From 2-12-FULL-40-12 sp964518135 (GTDB lineage Bacteria > Patescibacteriota > Minisyncoccia > Minisyncoccales > 2-12-FULL-40-12), in contig CAZFEY010000024.1 of the NCBI GenBank assembly GCA_964518135.1, forward strand, positions 1 to 11,204: a stretch of DNA of 11,204 bases, given 5' to 3'. The notes beneath the pieces are model-generated. The model did not search any database, had not been told where the DNA came from, and was given only the letters and a program-made list of their open reading frames with translations. Of the stretch, positions 6,353-11,204 are shown piece by piece. Positions within the stretch are counted from its first letter, which is position 1, and every line of letters starts with the position of its first letter. Made by a program: the position numbers and the translations under genes.

Positions 6353-7474
6353 ATGAACAAAGATTACTATCAAATTTTGGGCGTTACCAAAAACGCTACT
6401 GCCGATGATATTAAAAAGGCATATTACAAACTTGCCCATAAATATCATCCTGACAAAGGTACAGGAGACGAGAAAAAATTCAAAGAGATAAACGAAGCTT
6501 ATCAGATCTTATCCAATAGAGAGAAAAGGGCGCAATATGATCAGTTTGGTAGAGTCTTTTCCGCCGAAGGCGGACCCGCTCCTGGCGGGGATGGCTTCTC
6601 TGATTTTCAATGGGCATGGGGAAATCCCAGGCAAGGATTCGGTAATAACGTTGAATTTGACCTTGGAGATTTGGGGGAAATGGTAGAAGAAATGTTTGGC
6701 TTTGGCGGCGGTTCAAATTCTAACAAAAGAAAAAGAGATCTTAAAAGAGGAAAAGATATTGAAATTGCAATAGAAATAAACTTAGAAGATACTATTCATG
6801 GAATAGATAAAGAAATTTCTTTGTTGAAATACGTCGATTGTTCAAGGTGCGATAGCAAGGGAGCAGAACCCGGTACTAAAATAAAAGAATGTTTTTCTTG
6901 CCGAGGAACTGGTGAGGTGCAGCAAGTAAGAAAAACATTTCTGGGGTCATTTACTCAATGGACAATTTGTCCAGAATGTAAGGGAGAAGGATATAGGCCA
7001 GAAAAACCCTGTAATGTTTGTAAGGGTGAGGGAAGGACTCAAAACCAGGAAAAAATCAAAATCAGAATACCAGCCGGAATTGATAGCAATCAAGTGATTA
7101 AAATTGACCTGAAAGGAGATGCGGGCAGAAGAAGTGGGAAGGCAGGGGATTTATACGCAAGGATTATAGTCAAAAAACACCCCTTATTCAACAGAAAAGG
7201 TGATGATTTGTATTTTTTTGCGCAGATTCCTTTTTCTCGGGCAGTTCTTGGAGGAGAAGTTAATATACCAACAATAGACCGAAAAGATATTTCGTTAAAA
7301 GTTCCTCAGGGCACAGAGTCGGGAAAAATTCTTAGAATATCAGATAAAGGAATAACAAGATTTTCAGGACGTGGCAGGGGAGATATGTACGTACAATTAA
7401 ACATTAAAACTCCTGACAGAATAACTAGACAACAAAAGGAATTATTGGAAAAATTAAAAAAGGAAGGACTTTAA
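6353..7474 (+). CDS. dnaJ: Co-chaperone DnaJ (Hsp40), type I
   Basis: 373 aa. DnaJ delivers clients to DnaK and stimulates its ATPase. The J domain (1-66) has H-P-D at 32-34. A Gly/Phe-rich linker runs about 67-120. The zinc domain (163-227) has four C-x-x-C repeats: C163-C166, C180-C183, C206-C209 and C220-C223. The last three are canonical C-x-x-C-x-G-x-G, and the first is C-S-R-C-D-S-K-G with Ser in place of Gly. Two beta-barrel client-binding domains follow, and the end is a Lys/Glu-rich helix. Length is normal, so this is a complete type I DnaJ. It starts 6 nt after dnaK with no SD, so it is co-transcribed. Codons 70-80 (S-A-E-G-G-P-A-P-G-G-D) are encoded by a GC-rich double hairpin unlike the rest of the gene. 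Confidence 0.97.
   Translation: MNKDYYQILGVTKNATADDIKKAYYKLAHKYHPDKGTGDEKKFKEINEAYQILSNREKRAQYDQFGRVFSAEGGPAPGGDGFSDFQWAWGNPRQGFGNNVEFDLGDLGEMVEEMFGFGGGSNSNKRKRDLKRGKDIEIAIEINLEDTIHGIDKEISLLKYVDCSRCDSKGAEPGTKIKECFSCRGTGEVQQVRKTFLGSFTQWTICPECKGEGYRPEKPCNVCKGEGRTQNQEKIKIRIPAGIDSNQVIKIDLKGDAGRRSGKAGDLYARIIVKKHPLFNRKGDDLYFFAQIPFSRAVLGGEVNIPTIDRKDISLKVPQGTESGKILRISDKGITRFSGRGRGDMYVQLNIKTPDRITRQQKELLEKLKKEGL
6560..6589. repeat. Two GC-rich hairpins inside the dnaJ Gly/Phe linker
   Basis: TCCGCC (6560-6565), loop GAA, GGCGGA (6569-6574), then immediately CCCGC (6575-6579), loop TCCTG, GCGGG (6585-6589). The first stem is identical to the apex of the element at 2971-3005 except for the 3-nt loop. 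The segment is far richer in G+C than the surrounding gene and codes for a flexible stretch just after the J domain, where an in-frame insertion would be tolerated. Confidence 0.55.
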
Positions 7475-7482
7475 CTAGTTAA

Positions 7483-7510
7483 TTGGTAAAGAATTTTTAA
7501 AATCGATAAT
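7483..7510 (+). promoter_or_regulatory. Possible tRNA-Lys promoter
   Basis: TTGGTA (7483-7488), a 16-nt spacer and GATAAT (7505-7510). A start near 7517 would give about 12 nt of 5' leader before the tRNA. No terminator is evident between dnaJ and this site, so some read-through from the operon is also possible. Confidence 0.45.
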
Positions 7511-7528
7511 AAATTAGTTATTTACTTT

Positions 7529-7604
7529 GCCCCTGTAACTCAATTGGTAGAGTAGCTCCCTTTTAAGGAGAAAGTTGCAGGTTCGAGTCCTGCCAGGGGC
7601 ACCA
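7529..7604 (+). tRNA. tRNA-Lys(UUU)
   Basis: A 76-nt cloverleaf with encoded CCA. The acceptor arm GCCCCTG (7529-7535) pairs with CAGGGGC (7594-7600), followed by discriminator A and CCA. The D-arm is ACTC...GAGT with GG in the loop. The anticodon loop is C-T-TTT-A-A, with anticodon TTT at 7562-7564. The T-arm is GCAGG-TTCGAGT-CCTGC. The top pair of the anticodon stem (G7555 with A7571) is a mismatch. U33 and a purine at 37 are as expected. It lies between dnaJ and an unrelated gene, and no duplicated 3' end (att-like) is seen in the window. Confidence 0.95.
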
Positions 7605-7638
7605 GAATGGAACTTTTATAGCTTAATTAAATTTGATT

Positions 7639-8229
7639 ATGAGTCTAGAAAAACCAAATTTTAATCCCGAGTCATTCTCGCAAGAACAGCAGGAACAGAA
7701 TGAGCCCATTAAGTCGGAGAAAGAGATCGCGTGGGAGCAAAAACTGTCAGTTGTAAATGAAATTACCGATCGTCTTGGCATGGGAGTTGATGAAAAAATT
7801 AAAGAGTCAGTTGCCGCTTTTTTGATTCACGAGTTTACCACAAGCGGCTCTTGTGAAGGACACATGACTGAAGAAGGTAAAGAGAGGCATGGCCTGCCAT
7901 ATCCATGGATAGGAGTTTATGCCCCTGAACCGGAGGGATGGAAAGAGAGTCAAGAAAAGAAGCGCGAATGGACTATTGAAAATCTCCAACAACAAAAGAA
8001 AATGATGGGCTTTCTTGAAGAATTCTACAAAGAACGAGAAACTCCTTTTGATGCACGGCTTACTTTTGATGGAATTGGCGCATTTGGCGGTTTTCGTGTC
8101 CAGAGTTTTGGTGCGGAAATGTGGTCGATACTTACTCCTGAGGAACGAGAACAAAAGCTTGAACTCTACCAGAAAGAAATGGGTGATTTTACTAATTTTT
8201 TGAAAGACAAGCATTTCTCGAAAGAATAA
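7639..8229 (+). CDS. Hypothetical protein with SCEGH...PYPW motif, 196 aa
   Basis: I chose the ATG at 7639; an in-frame TTG at 7633 would add only two residues, and neither has an SD. The N-terminal 30 residues are Gln/Glu/Asn-rich and likely disordered, then come helices. The notable block begins near residue 73: S-G-S-C-E-G-H, followed about 13 residues on by G-L-P-Y-P-W-I-G-V. The Cys-Glu-Gly-His, a nearby His (E-R-H-G) and a later F-D-A-R-L-T-F-D-G-I-G strand are the likely functional core, perhaps a metal or nucleotide site. I have seen comparable S-C-E-G-H plus P-Y-P-W hypothetical proteins in candidate-phylum genomes but know of no assigned role. There is no signal peptide or membrane segment, so it is cytoplasmic. 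It follows tRNA-Lys by 34 nt, may share its transcript, and ends at a clear terminator. Confidence 0.8.
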   Translation: MSLEKPNFNPESFSQEQQEQNEPIKSEKEIAWEQKLSVVNEITDRLGMGVDEKIKESVAAFLIHEFTTSGSCEGHMTEEGKERHGLPYPWIGVYAPEPEGWKESQEKKREWTIENLQQQKKMMGFLEEFYKERETPFDARLTFDGIGAFGGFRVQSFGAEMWSILTPEEREQKLELYQKEMGDFTNFLKDKHFSKE

Positions 8230-8279
8230 TTTTCAAGAATTTGCCGCTAAAGAAAATTTAAAACTAAAAACGAAAAGTT

Positions 8280-8308
8280 AAAAAACCAGCAGAAATGCTG
8301 GTTTTTGT
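8280..8308 (+). terminator. Rho-independent terminator with GAAA tetraloop
   Basis: CCAGCA (8285-8290) and TGCTGG (8295-8300) enclose a GAAA tetraloop. AAAAA precedes the stem and TTTTT follows, extending it to 11 bp. Because it is flanked by A's and T's it could act in both directions. Confidence 0.92.
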
Positions 8309-8313
8309 TTCGA

Positions 8314-8342
8314 CTTGACCTCCAACCCATAATATGCTATAT
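8314..8342 (+). promoter_or_regulatory. Extended -10 promoter for the interrupted 3-TM gene
   Basis: TTGACC (8314-8319), a 17-nt spacer and TATATT (8337-8342), with TGC before the -10. The predicted start is near 8349, with a leader of about 39 nt that ends in GAAAGGAGGTGTC. The design is the same as at 62, 974, 2126 and 10128. Confidence 0.7.
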
Positions 8343-8387
8343 TTGCAGTAGCGTAATATTCCGAACCAGACGAAAGGAGGTGTCGTC

Positions 8388-8678
8388 GTGACACAGTTCT
8401 TATAGATCATTGCGTTCTTACCGATCGCCACGATATTGACGACGGTCGTGAGCGCCGTACTCTTTACGGTGATACGCTTCCCATCCTGTCTTGGGTCTAA
8501 GGCATTTCAGATCCTTTGTGGCGTATCGGCTTTCATCACAGCTTTTTTGTATGTAAGCCTGGGTGTTATCACACCCGGCTGGTTCTCCTACTTATTCGTT
8601 GTACCAGCCACTCTGTGGATCATCATGGGATCCCGGAGGATCAATAATGCTCGGCGGCTCACGGAATTAGCTCTCTAG
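8388..8678 (+). pseudogene. Small 3-TM membrane protein gene interrupted by an amber codon at codon 6
   Basis: AAAGGAGGTGTC sits before a GTG at 8388 with the same spacing used by the ATG at 2456, so the intended start is clear. The frame reads V-T-Q-F-L, then TAG (8403-8405), then continues in frame as I-I-A-F-L-P-I-A-T and onward to the TAG at 8676-8678. Read through, it would be a 96-residue protein with about three membrane helices: residues 4-29, around 43-63, and around 67-83, with a basic end (R-R-I-N-N-A-R-R). The amber sits where the first helix should begin, and a single base change from TGG, CAG, TAT or TAC would create it. Starts after the stop are poor: the TTG at 8436 has no SD and would cut off half of TM1, and the first in-frame ATG is near the end. 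Promoter, SD and terminator are all intact, so the break is recent, read through, bypassed by re-initiation, or a base error in the assembly. Confidence 0.7.
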
Positions 8679-8701
8679 TATCTAGTATATCGCCGGCCAT
8701 C

Positions 8702-8740
8702 AAGCCCCTTGTGAAATCTAATCCCACCTGGGGCTTTTTT
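8702..8740 (+). terminator. Rho-independent terminator after the interrupted gene
   Basis: AAGCCCC (8702-8708) pairs with GGGGCTT (8730-8736), followed by TTTTTTCTTTTTG. The loop is long (21 nt) but contains a small GTG/CAC inner pairing. The T-rich tail runs into the next promoter's -35 at 8745. Confidence 0.8.
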
Positions 8741-8744
8741 CTTT

Positions 8745-8773
8745 TTGATTTTTTGTTAAATTCTTCATATAAT
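8745..8773 (+). promoter_or_regulatory. Promoter for the 422-aa membrane-anchored protein
   Basis: TTGATT (8745-8750), a 17-nt spacer and a perfect TATAAT (8768-8773). There is no TG extension, unlike the accessory-gene promoters. A start near 8780 would leave a leader of only about 13 nt with no SD. Confidence 0.75.
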
Positions 8774-8792
8774 ACAGGATAAAATAAAAAAT

Positions 8793-10061
8793 ATGATTAA
8801 CCAACAAATACTCGATTATATTAAGGAGCAATTACAATCAGGAAAAACTAAAGATGATATCAAAAATTCTCTTTCGACCGGCGGTTGGTTGCCTTCTGAT
8901 GTCGAAGAGGCGTTTAATATGCTTAATTCGCAAGTCCAACCTCAACTAACCCCACCAGACAATATGTCTTCAGTTCGACCCAGGAAACCCAAAAAAGCTT
9001 TATTCGCGATTATCTCTATCATTATAGGGATAACGATAATTGGAGGCGGAATATTTGCGTATTTGAATTACTCTCAATCCCCTGAAAGTATTCTACAGAA
9101 AATGTCTTCTAAGCTAATCGAGATTAAGTCCTTTGAGTATTCGGGAGAAATAACAGCACAGATTAATACAGACGCATTAGATACTTATGCCGGCACAAAA
9201 GATTCTTCAAGTAATAAAGTTAATTTCTCAATCAATTTCAACGGTTCATCCGATATTCAAGACTTAGACAATCCGAAAGATCAACTCGCTCTTAATATTA
9301 AGGCTGATGCGTTGCCAATAGGTGATTCCTTTTTTGAGATAGAAACGAGGACTATCGATAAAATTATTTATATCAAAATTAACAATCTGCCCGACTTAGG
9401 AATTTTTGATTTAAGTGCCGTGGAAAACCAATGGATAAAGATCGACACAGAGAATATCAAGAAGCAGCTTGGACTAGAAAAGTTTGAAGAACAAATCAAG
9501 GAAAAACAGAAAGAGCAAGAATTAACCCCGGAACAAATCGAAGAATTAAAAACCGTCCTGCAACAGGCCAAAATATTCAAAGCGACTGAAAAATTACCCA
9601 ATGAGAAGGTTGATGGAATTAATACCTATCACTACAAAATTGAGATTGATAAAGAAGGGTTAAAAAAAATATTTGCTGAAATTAGCGATATTGCCAAAGA
9701 TAAATTTTTAACCAATTTGGGTAAGGAATTAACAGAAGAACAACTTGCGGAATTAAACAAGGACCGCGATGCAGAATTCGAGAAGATCATTGAATCTTTG
9801 GGGTTCCACGATGGCGAAATTTGGATCGGTAAAAAAGATTTATTACCATATAAATTTTCCTCAAGTCTGACAATAAAGGAAACCGAAACATCAAAAACTT
9901 CTGGCGAATTTAATGTTATTCTGTTATTTAAAAATTTCAATAAACCAATTAGCATCGAAATTCCAAAACCAAATAAATCATTGGAAGAGATTTTGGGTGA
10001 ATTATTTGCAGGTCTGAAAGGTTTTCTACCAACTCCCGTCCCTGAAAACGTAGAAAAATAA
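8793..10061 (+). CDS. Membrane-anchored protein with N-terminal G-W helical module and LppX/LolA-like outer domain
   Basis: 422 aa. Residues 1-45 form a small helical module, with I-L-D-Y-I-K-E-Q-L-Q-S-G at the start and G-G-W-L-P-S-D-V-E-E-A-F at 30-41. This pattern is very common at the N-terminus of CPR membrane proteins. A Pro-rich basic linker (R-P-R-K-P-K-K) leads to one TM helix at about 69-91, so the module should face the cytoplasm and the rest outside. After S-P-E-S-I-L-Q-K-M, about 330 residues of alternating strands follow, broken by Lys/Glu-rich helical parts (around 225-262 and 310-330). This resembles the LppX/LolA lipoprotein fold, which binds lipids or other hydrophobic ligands; the assignment rests on pattern and topology only. 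The C-terminus is Pro-rich. There is no SD and the leader is short. I see no terminator directly after it. Confidence 0.82.
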   Translation: MINQQILDYIKEQLQSGKTKDDIKNSLSTGGWLPSDVEEAFNMLNSQVQPQLTPPDNMSSVRPRKPKKALFAIISIIIGITIIGGGIFAYLNYSQSPESILQKMSSKLIEIKSFEYSGEITAQINTDALDTYAGTKDSSSNKVNFSINFNGSSDIQDLDNPKDQLALNIKADALPIGDSFFEIETRTIDKIIYIKINNLPDLGIFDLSAVENQWIKIDTENIKKQLGLEKFEEQIKEKQKEQELTPEQIEELKTVLQQAKIFKATEKLPNEKVDGINTYHYKIEIDKEGLKKIFAEISDIAKDKFLTNLGKELTEEQLAELNKDRDAEFEKIIESLGFHDGEIWIGKKDLLPYKFSSSLTIKETETSKTSGEFNVILLFKNFNKPISIEIPKPNKSLEEILGELFAGLKGFLPTPVPENVEK

Positions 10062-10127
10062 ATACGATTAAGTATGGATTGTATGATGATTTATAAAAGG
10101 AACCATCTAGATTTAATAAGAAGTATC

Positions 10128-10156
10128 TTGAAAAAAATCATTTCTTTTGCTATATC
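10128..10156 (+). promoter_or_regulatory. Extended -10 promoter for the 65-aa gene
   Basis: TTGAAA (10128-10133), a 17-nt spacer and TATATC (10151-10156), with TGC before the -10. The start would be near 10163, giving a leader of about 28 nt that ends in GAGGTGA. Confidence 0.55.
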
Positions 10157-10190
10157 GTAATCAGTACAATTCGCGCCAGAGAGGTGAGAG

Positions 10191-10388
10191 GTGGAAAACA
10201 TATTGGGATTCTTTCAAGGATTTTATTCTCTTTTTCAAGGGAATATCCGAGACCAGGTCTATGCCTGGTCTACCCTGGGAACAATCATTATCCTTTTTGT
10301 TTTTTACATTAAAATCCAGTATTTCACGGAGGCTTCGTGGATTCCTCGAATCCGCCTAGGAAAACTGGGCAAGATAAGAAAGAAATGA
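10191..10388 (+). CDS. Small single-TM protein, 65 aa
   Basis: I chose the GTG at 10191 because GAGGTGA (10181-10187) lies just before it; no ATG in this frame is better placed. The first 26 residues are aromatic-rich (F-F-Q-G-F-Y-S-L-F-Q-G), followed by one membrane helix at about 27-46 and a strongly basic tail (R-I-R-L-G-K-L-G-K-I-R-K-K). By the positive-inside rule the tail should be cytoplasmic. It has its own promoter and a good terminator 25 nt after the TGA stop, so it is another solitary small gene of the accessory type. No family recognised. A 70-codon reading frame beginning with ATG at 10147 overlaps it in another frame but has no SD and reads as basic, low-quality protein. Confidence 0.65.
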   Translation: MENILGFFQGFYSLFQGNIRDQVYAWSTLGTIIILFVFYIKIQYFTEASWIPRIRLGKLGKIRKK

Positions 10389-10413
10389 CCAAGAATCATC
10401 TTCTCGAAAAATG

Positions 10414-10442
10414 GACAGGCTCAAAACCTGTCTTTTTATTTT
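10414..10442 (+). terminator. Rho-independent terminator after the 65-aa gene
   Basis: GACAGG (10414-10419) pairs with CCTGTC (10427-10432) over a 7-nt loop, followed by TTTTTATTTTTATT. It is a clean site, well placed after the stop codon. Confidence 0.88.
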
Positions 10443-10455
10443 TATTACAGTAATA

Positions 10456-10483
10456 TTGACAAAAAATGTTAATTTGTCATAAT
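10456..10483 (+). promoter_or_regulatory. Promoter for the 190-aa duplicated-domain gene
   Basis: TTGACA (10456-10461), a 16-nt spacer and CATAAT (10478-10483), with TGT before the -10. The start would be near 10490, leaving a leader of about 34 nt that carries AAAAGGAGAGG. Confidence 0.7.
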
Positions 10484-10523
10484 TCACTTAGAACACCAAA
10501 TCCAAAATCAAAAGGAGAGGGTA

Positions 10524-11096
10524 ATGTTAGATAATACCGCCAAACCATTCTCTGAATCAATCCTGGACATATTCAGAGAAGTTGGAAACAGCGATGAACT
10601 CCTCGTCATTGGTTACTGTATCCTTAATACGAGGATCGATAGTAACCATATACCGATCTTTCAGTTCTGGCAAAGATATGCCAGAAAGTTCGGATGGCTA
10701 CTGAAAGACGGAGATATGCAATCTTTCTACCTAAAAGTAAGAAAGCATATCGAAGCAGAGCTCACCTGCCAAAACAACCCCGACAAAGAAACAGAAAGTA
10801 AGCCATTTTGCGAATCGATCATCGATGTTCTTGATGATATCACAGAGACATGCCAACTCTTGATTGTGGGAGCTCTTATCGGTACCACGGAACTCCCGGC
10901 AAACAATCTGGCAATTCGCCAAAAATGGCAACAACTCGTTTTGGCTACCGGTCAGGAAAAAAAGCTCTCCGGCGTAACGGATCATATCGAGCGTGAGAGA
11001 ATTAAAGCAGAAGTAGCAACTCAAAACCGAATGGCCGCGAATGGCGCCAAGAAGGAAACGCTGGATGTCCTTAATGGCGTAGCAAGAAGAGGTTAG
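10524..11096 (+). CDS. Soluble protein made of two tandem copies of one domain, 190 aa
   Basis: The start is set by AAAAGGAGAGG before the ATG. The protein is a visible internal duplication. Copy 1 spans about residues 7-79 and copy 2 about 93-165. Both begin K-P-F-x-E-S-I-x-D-(I/V) and continue with a hydrophobic helix (L-L-V-I-G in copy 1, L-L-I-V-G in copy 2), then T-x-(I/L), a polar turn, an I-x-x-x-W-Q block, and a basic helix ending I-x-A-E-(L/V). A charged linker (N-P-D-K-E-T-E-S) joins the copies, and a polar tail follows copy 2. The content is mostly helical, with no signal peptide or membrane segment, and no enzyme motif is seen. A two-copy helical protein like this could be a scaffold or binding protein, but that is a guess. 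It has its own promoter and terminator. Confidence 0.78.
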   Translation: MLDNTAKPFSESILDIFREVGNSDELLVIGYCILNTRIDSNHIPIFQFWQRYARKFGWLLKDGDMQSFYLKVRKHIEAELTCQNNPDKETESKPFCESIIDVLDDITETCQLLIVGALIGTTELPANNLAIRQKWQQLVLATGQEKKLSGVTDHIERERIKAEVATQNRMAANGAKKETLDVLNGVARRG

Positions 11097-11115
11097 TTCC
11101 TCTCTCGCCCTCATA

Positions 11116-11146
11116 AACGTAGCATCTCCGGATGCTCGTTTTTTTG
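11116..11146 (+). terminator. Rho-independent terminator after the 190-aa gene
   Basis: AACG plus AGCATC (11116-11126, one bulged T) pairs with GATGCT plus CGTT (11131-11140) over the loop TCCG, followed by a run of T's to 11145. This is a stable structure about 20 nt after the TAG stop. Confidence 0.9.
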
Positions 11147-11190
11147 TAATTTTGCTTTTCTTTTTATTTGTATTTGTTAACATAAAGGGT

Positions 11191-11204
11191 ATGGAAAATC
11201 AGGC
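11191..11204 (+). CDS. Possible start of a further gene, cut by the window end
   Basis: An ATG at 11191 opens M-E-N-Q-(A). It follows a terminator by 45 nt. The AAAGGG just before it is too close to act as a standard SD, but core genes in this window also start without one. Only four codons are visible, so this is a weak call. Confidence 0.25.

Noticed and set aside
7529..7604. tRNA-Lys as an integration site for a mobile element.
   Set aside because: No repeat of the tRNA 3' end, integrase or transposase is seen in the window.
7633..7638. TTG at 7633 as the start of the SCEGH gene.
   Set aside because: ATG at 7639 is two codons downstream, and no SD favours the TTG.
8436..8678. TTG at 8436 as the real start of the 3-TM gene, giving an intact 80-aa protein.
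   Set aside because: It has no SD and would remove half of the first membrane helix, whereas a strong SD and GTG exist upstream in the same frame.
10147..10359. 70-codon ATG frame overlapping the 65-aa gene.
   Set aside because: It has no SD and a basic, irregular composition, and the -10 box of the promoter (10151-10156) lies inside its first codons.
1..11204. UGA recoding (Gracilibacteria/SR1 code).
   Set aside because: UGA ends three genes cleanly (2437, 2887, 10388), each followed by non-coding signals or a new SD, and conserved chaperone genes contain no internal UGA.
1..11204. CRISPR array, rRNA or minus-strand genes.
   Set aside because: There are no regular spaced repeats or rRNA-like stretches. 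Minus-strand frames are shadows of plus-strand genes without SD or family motifs.

Overview
The window looks like a piece of a small, AT-rich bacterial genome of the Patescibacteria/CPR type, most likely Parcubacteria-like. This is inferred from gene content and style, not from a marker-gene search. The clues are an internally shortened HrcA, housekeeping genes without Shine-Dalgarno (SD) sequences, a protein with an N-terminal G-W-x3-D-V-E-x-A-F helical module followed by one membrane segment, and an SCEGH...PYPW protein. UGA, UAG and UAA all end genes here, so code 11 fits and the UGA=Gly code of Gracilibacteria/SR1 does not. Every gene is on the + strand.

Layout. (1) 1-2950: five accessory genes (239, 59, 210, 83 and 143 aa), four of them with predicted membrane segments, in four terminator-bounded units. 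All have strong SD sequences, and three of the four units have a TTGACA-like/extended -10 promoter. (2) 2971-7474: a GC-rich hairpin element, then the heat-shock cluster hrcA-grpE-dnaK-dnaJ. A CIRCE operator overlaps the predicted hrcA promoter, whose start would fall at the hrcA ATG (a predicted leaderless mRNA). (3) 7529-8305: tRNA-Lys(UUU), then a 196-aa protein with an SCEGH...PYPW motif and a GAAA-loop terminator. (4) 8314-8740: a short 3-TM gene of the accessory type, interrupted by an in-frame amber codon at its sixth codon. (5) 8745-10061: a 422-aa membrane-anchored protein with an LppX/LolA-like outer part. (6) 10128-11146: two more SD-led, terminator-flanked genes, one a 65-aa membrane protein and one a 190-aa soluble protein built from two tandem copies of one domain. 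The last bases may hold the start of another gene.

How the parts relate. HrcA represses its own operon through CIRCE. GrpE, DnaK and DnaJ form the Hsp70 folding machine, in which DnaJ delivers clients and triggers ATP hydrolysis and GrpE exchanges the nucleotide. Around this core are short, self-contained units with a different look: higher G+C by eye, strong AGGAGG-type SD, promoters carrying TG(C) just before the -10, and a private Rho-independent terminator. The most distinctive signal in the window is this contrast between two styles of gene expression, SD-less core genes and SD-rich solitary accessory genes. None of the accessory proteins could be assigned a function from sequence alone.
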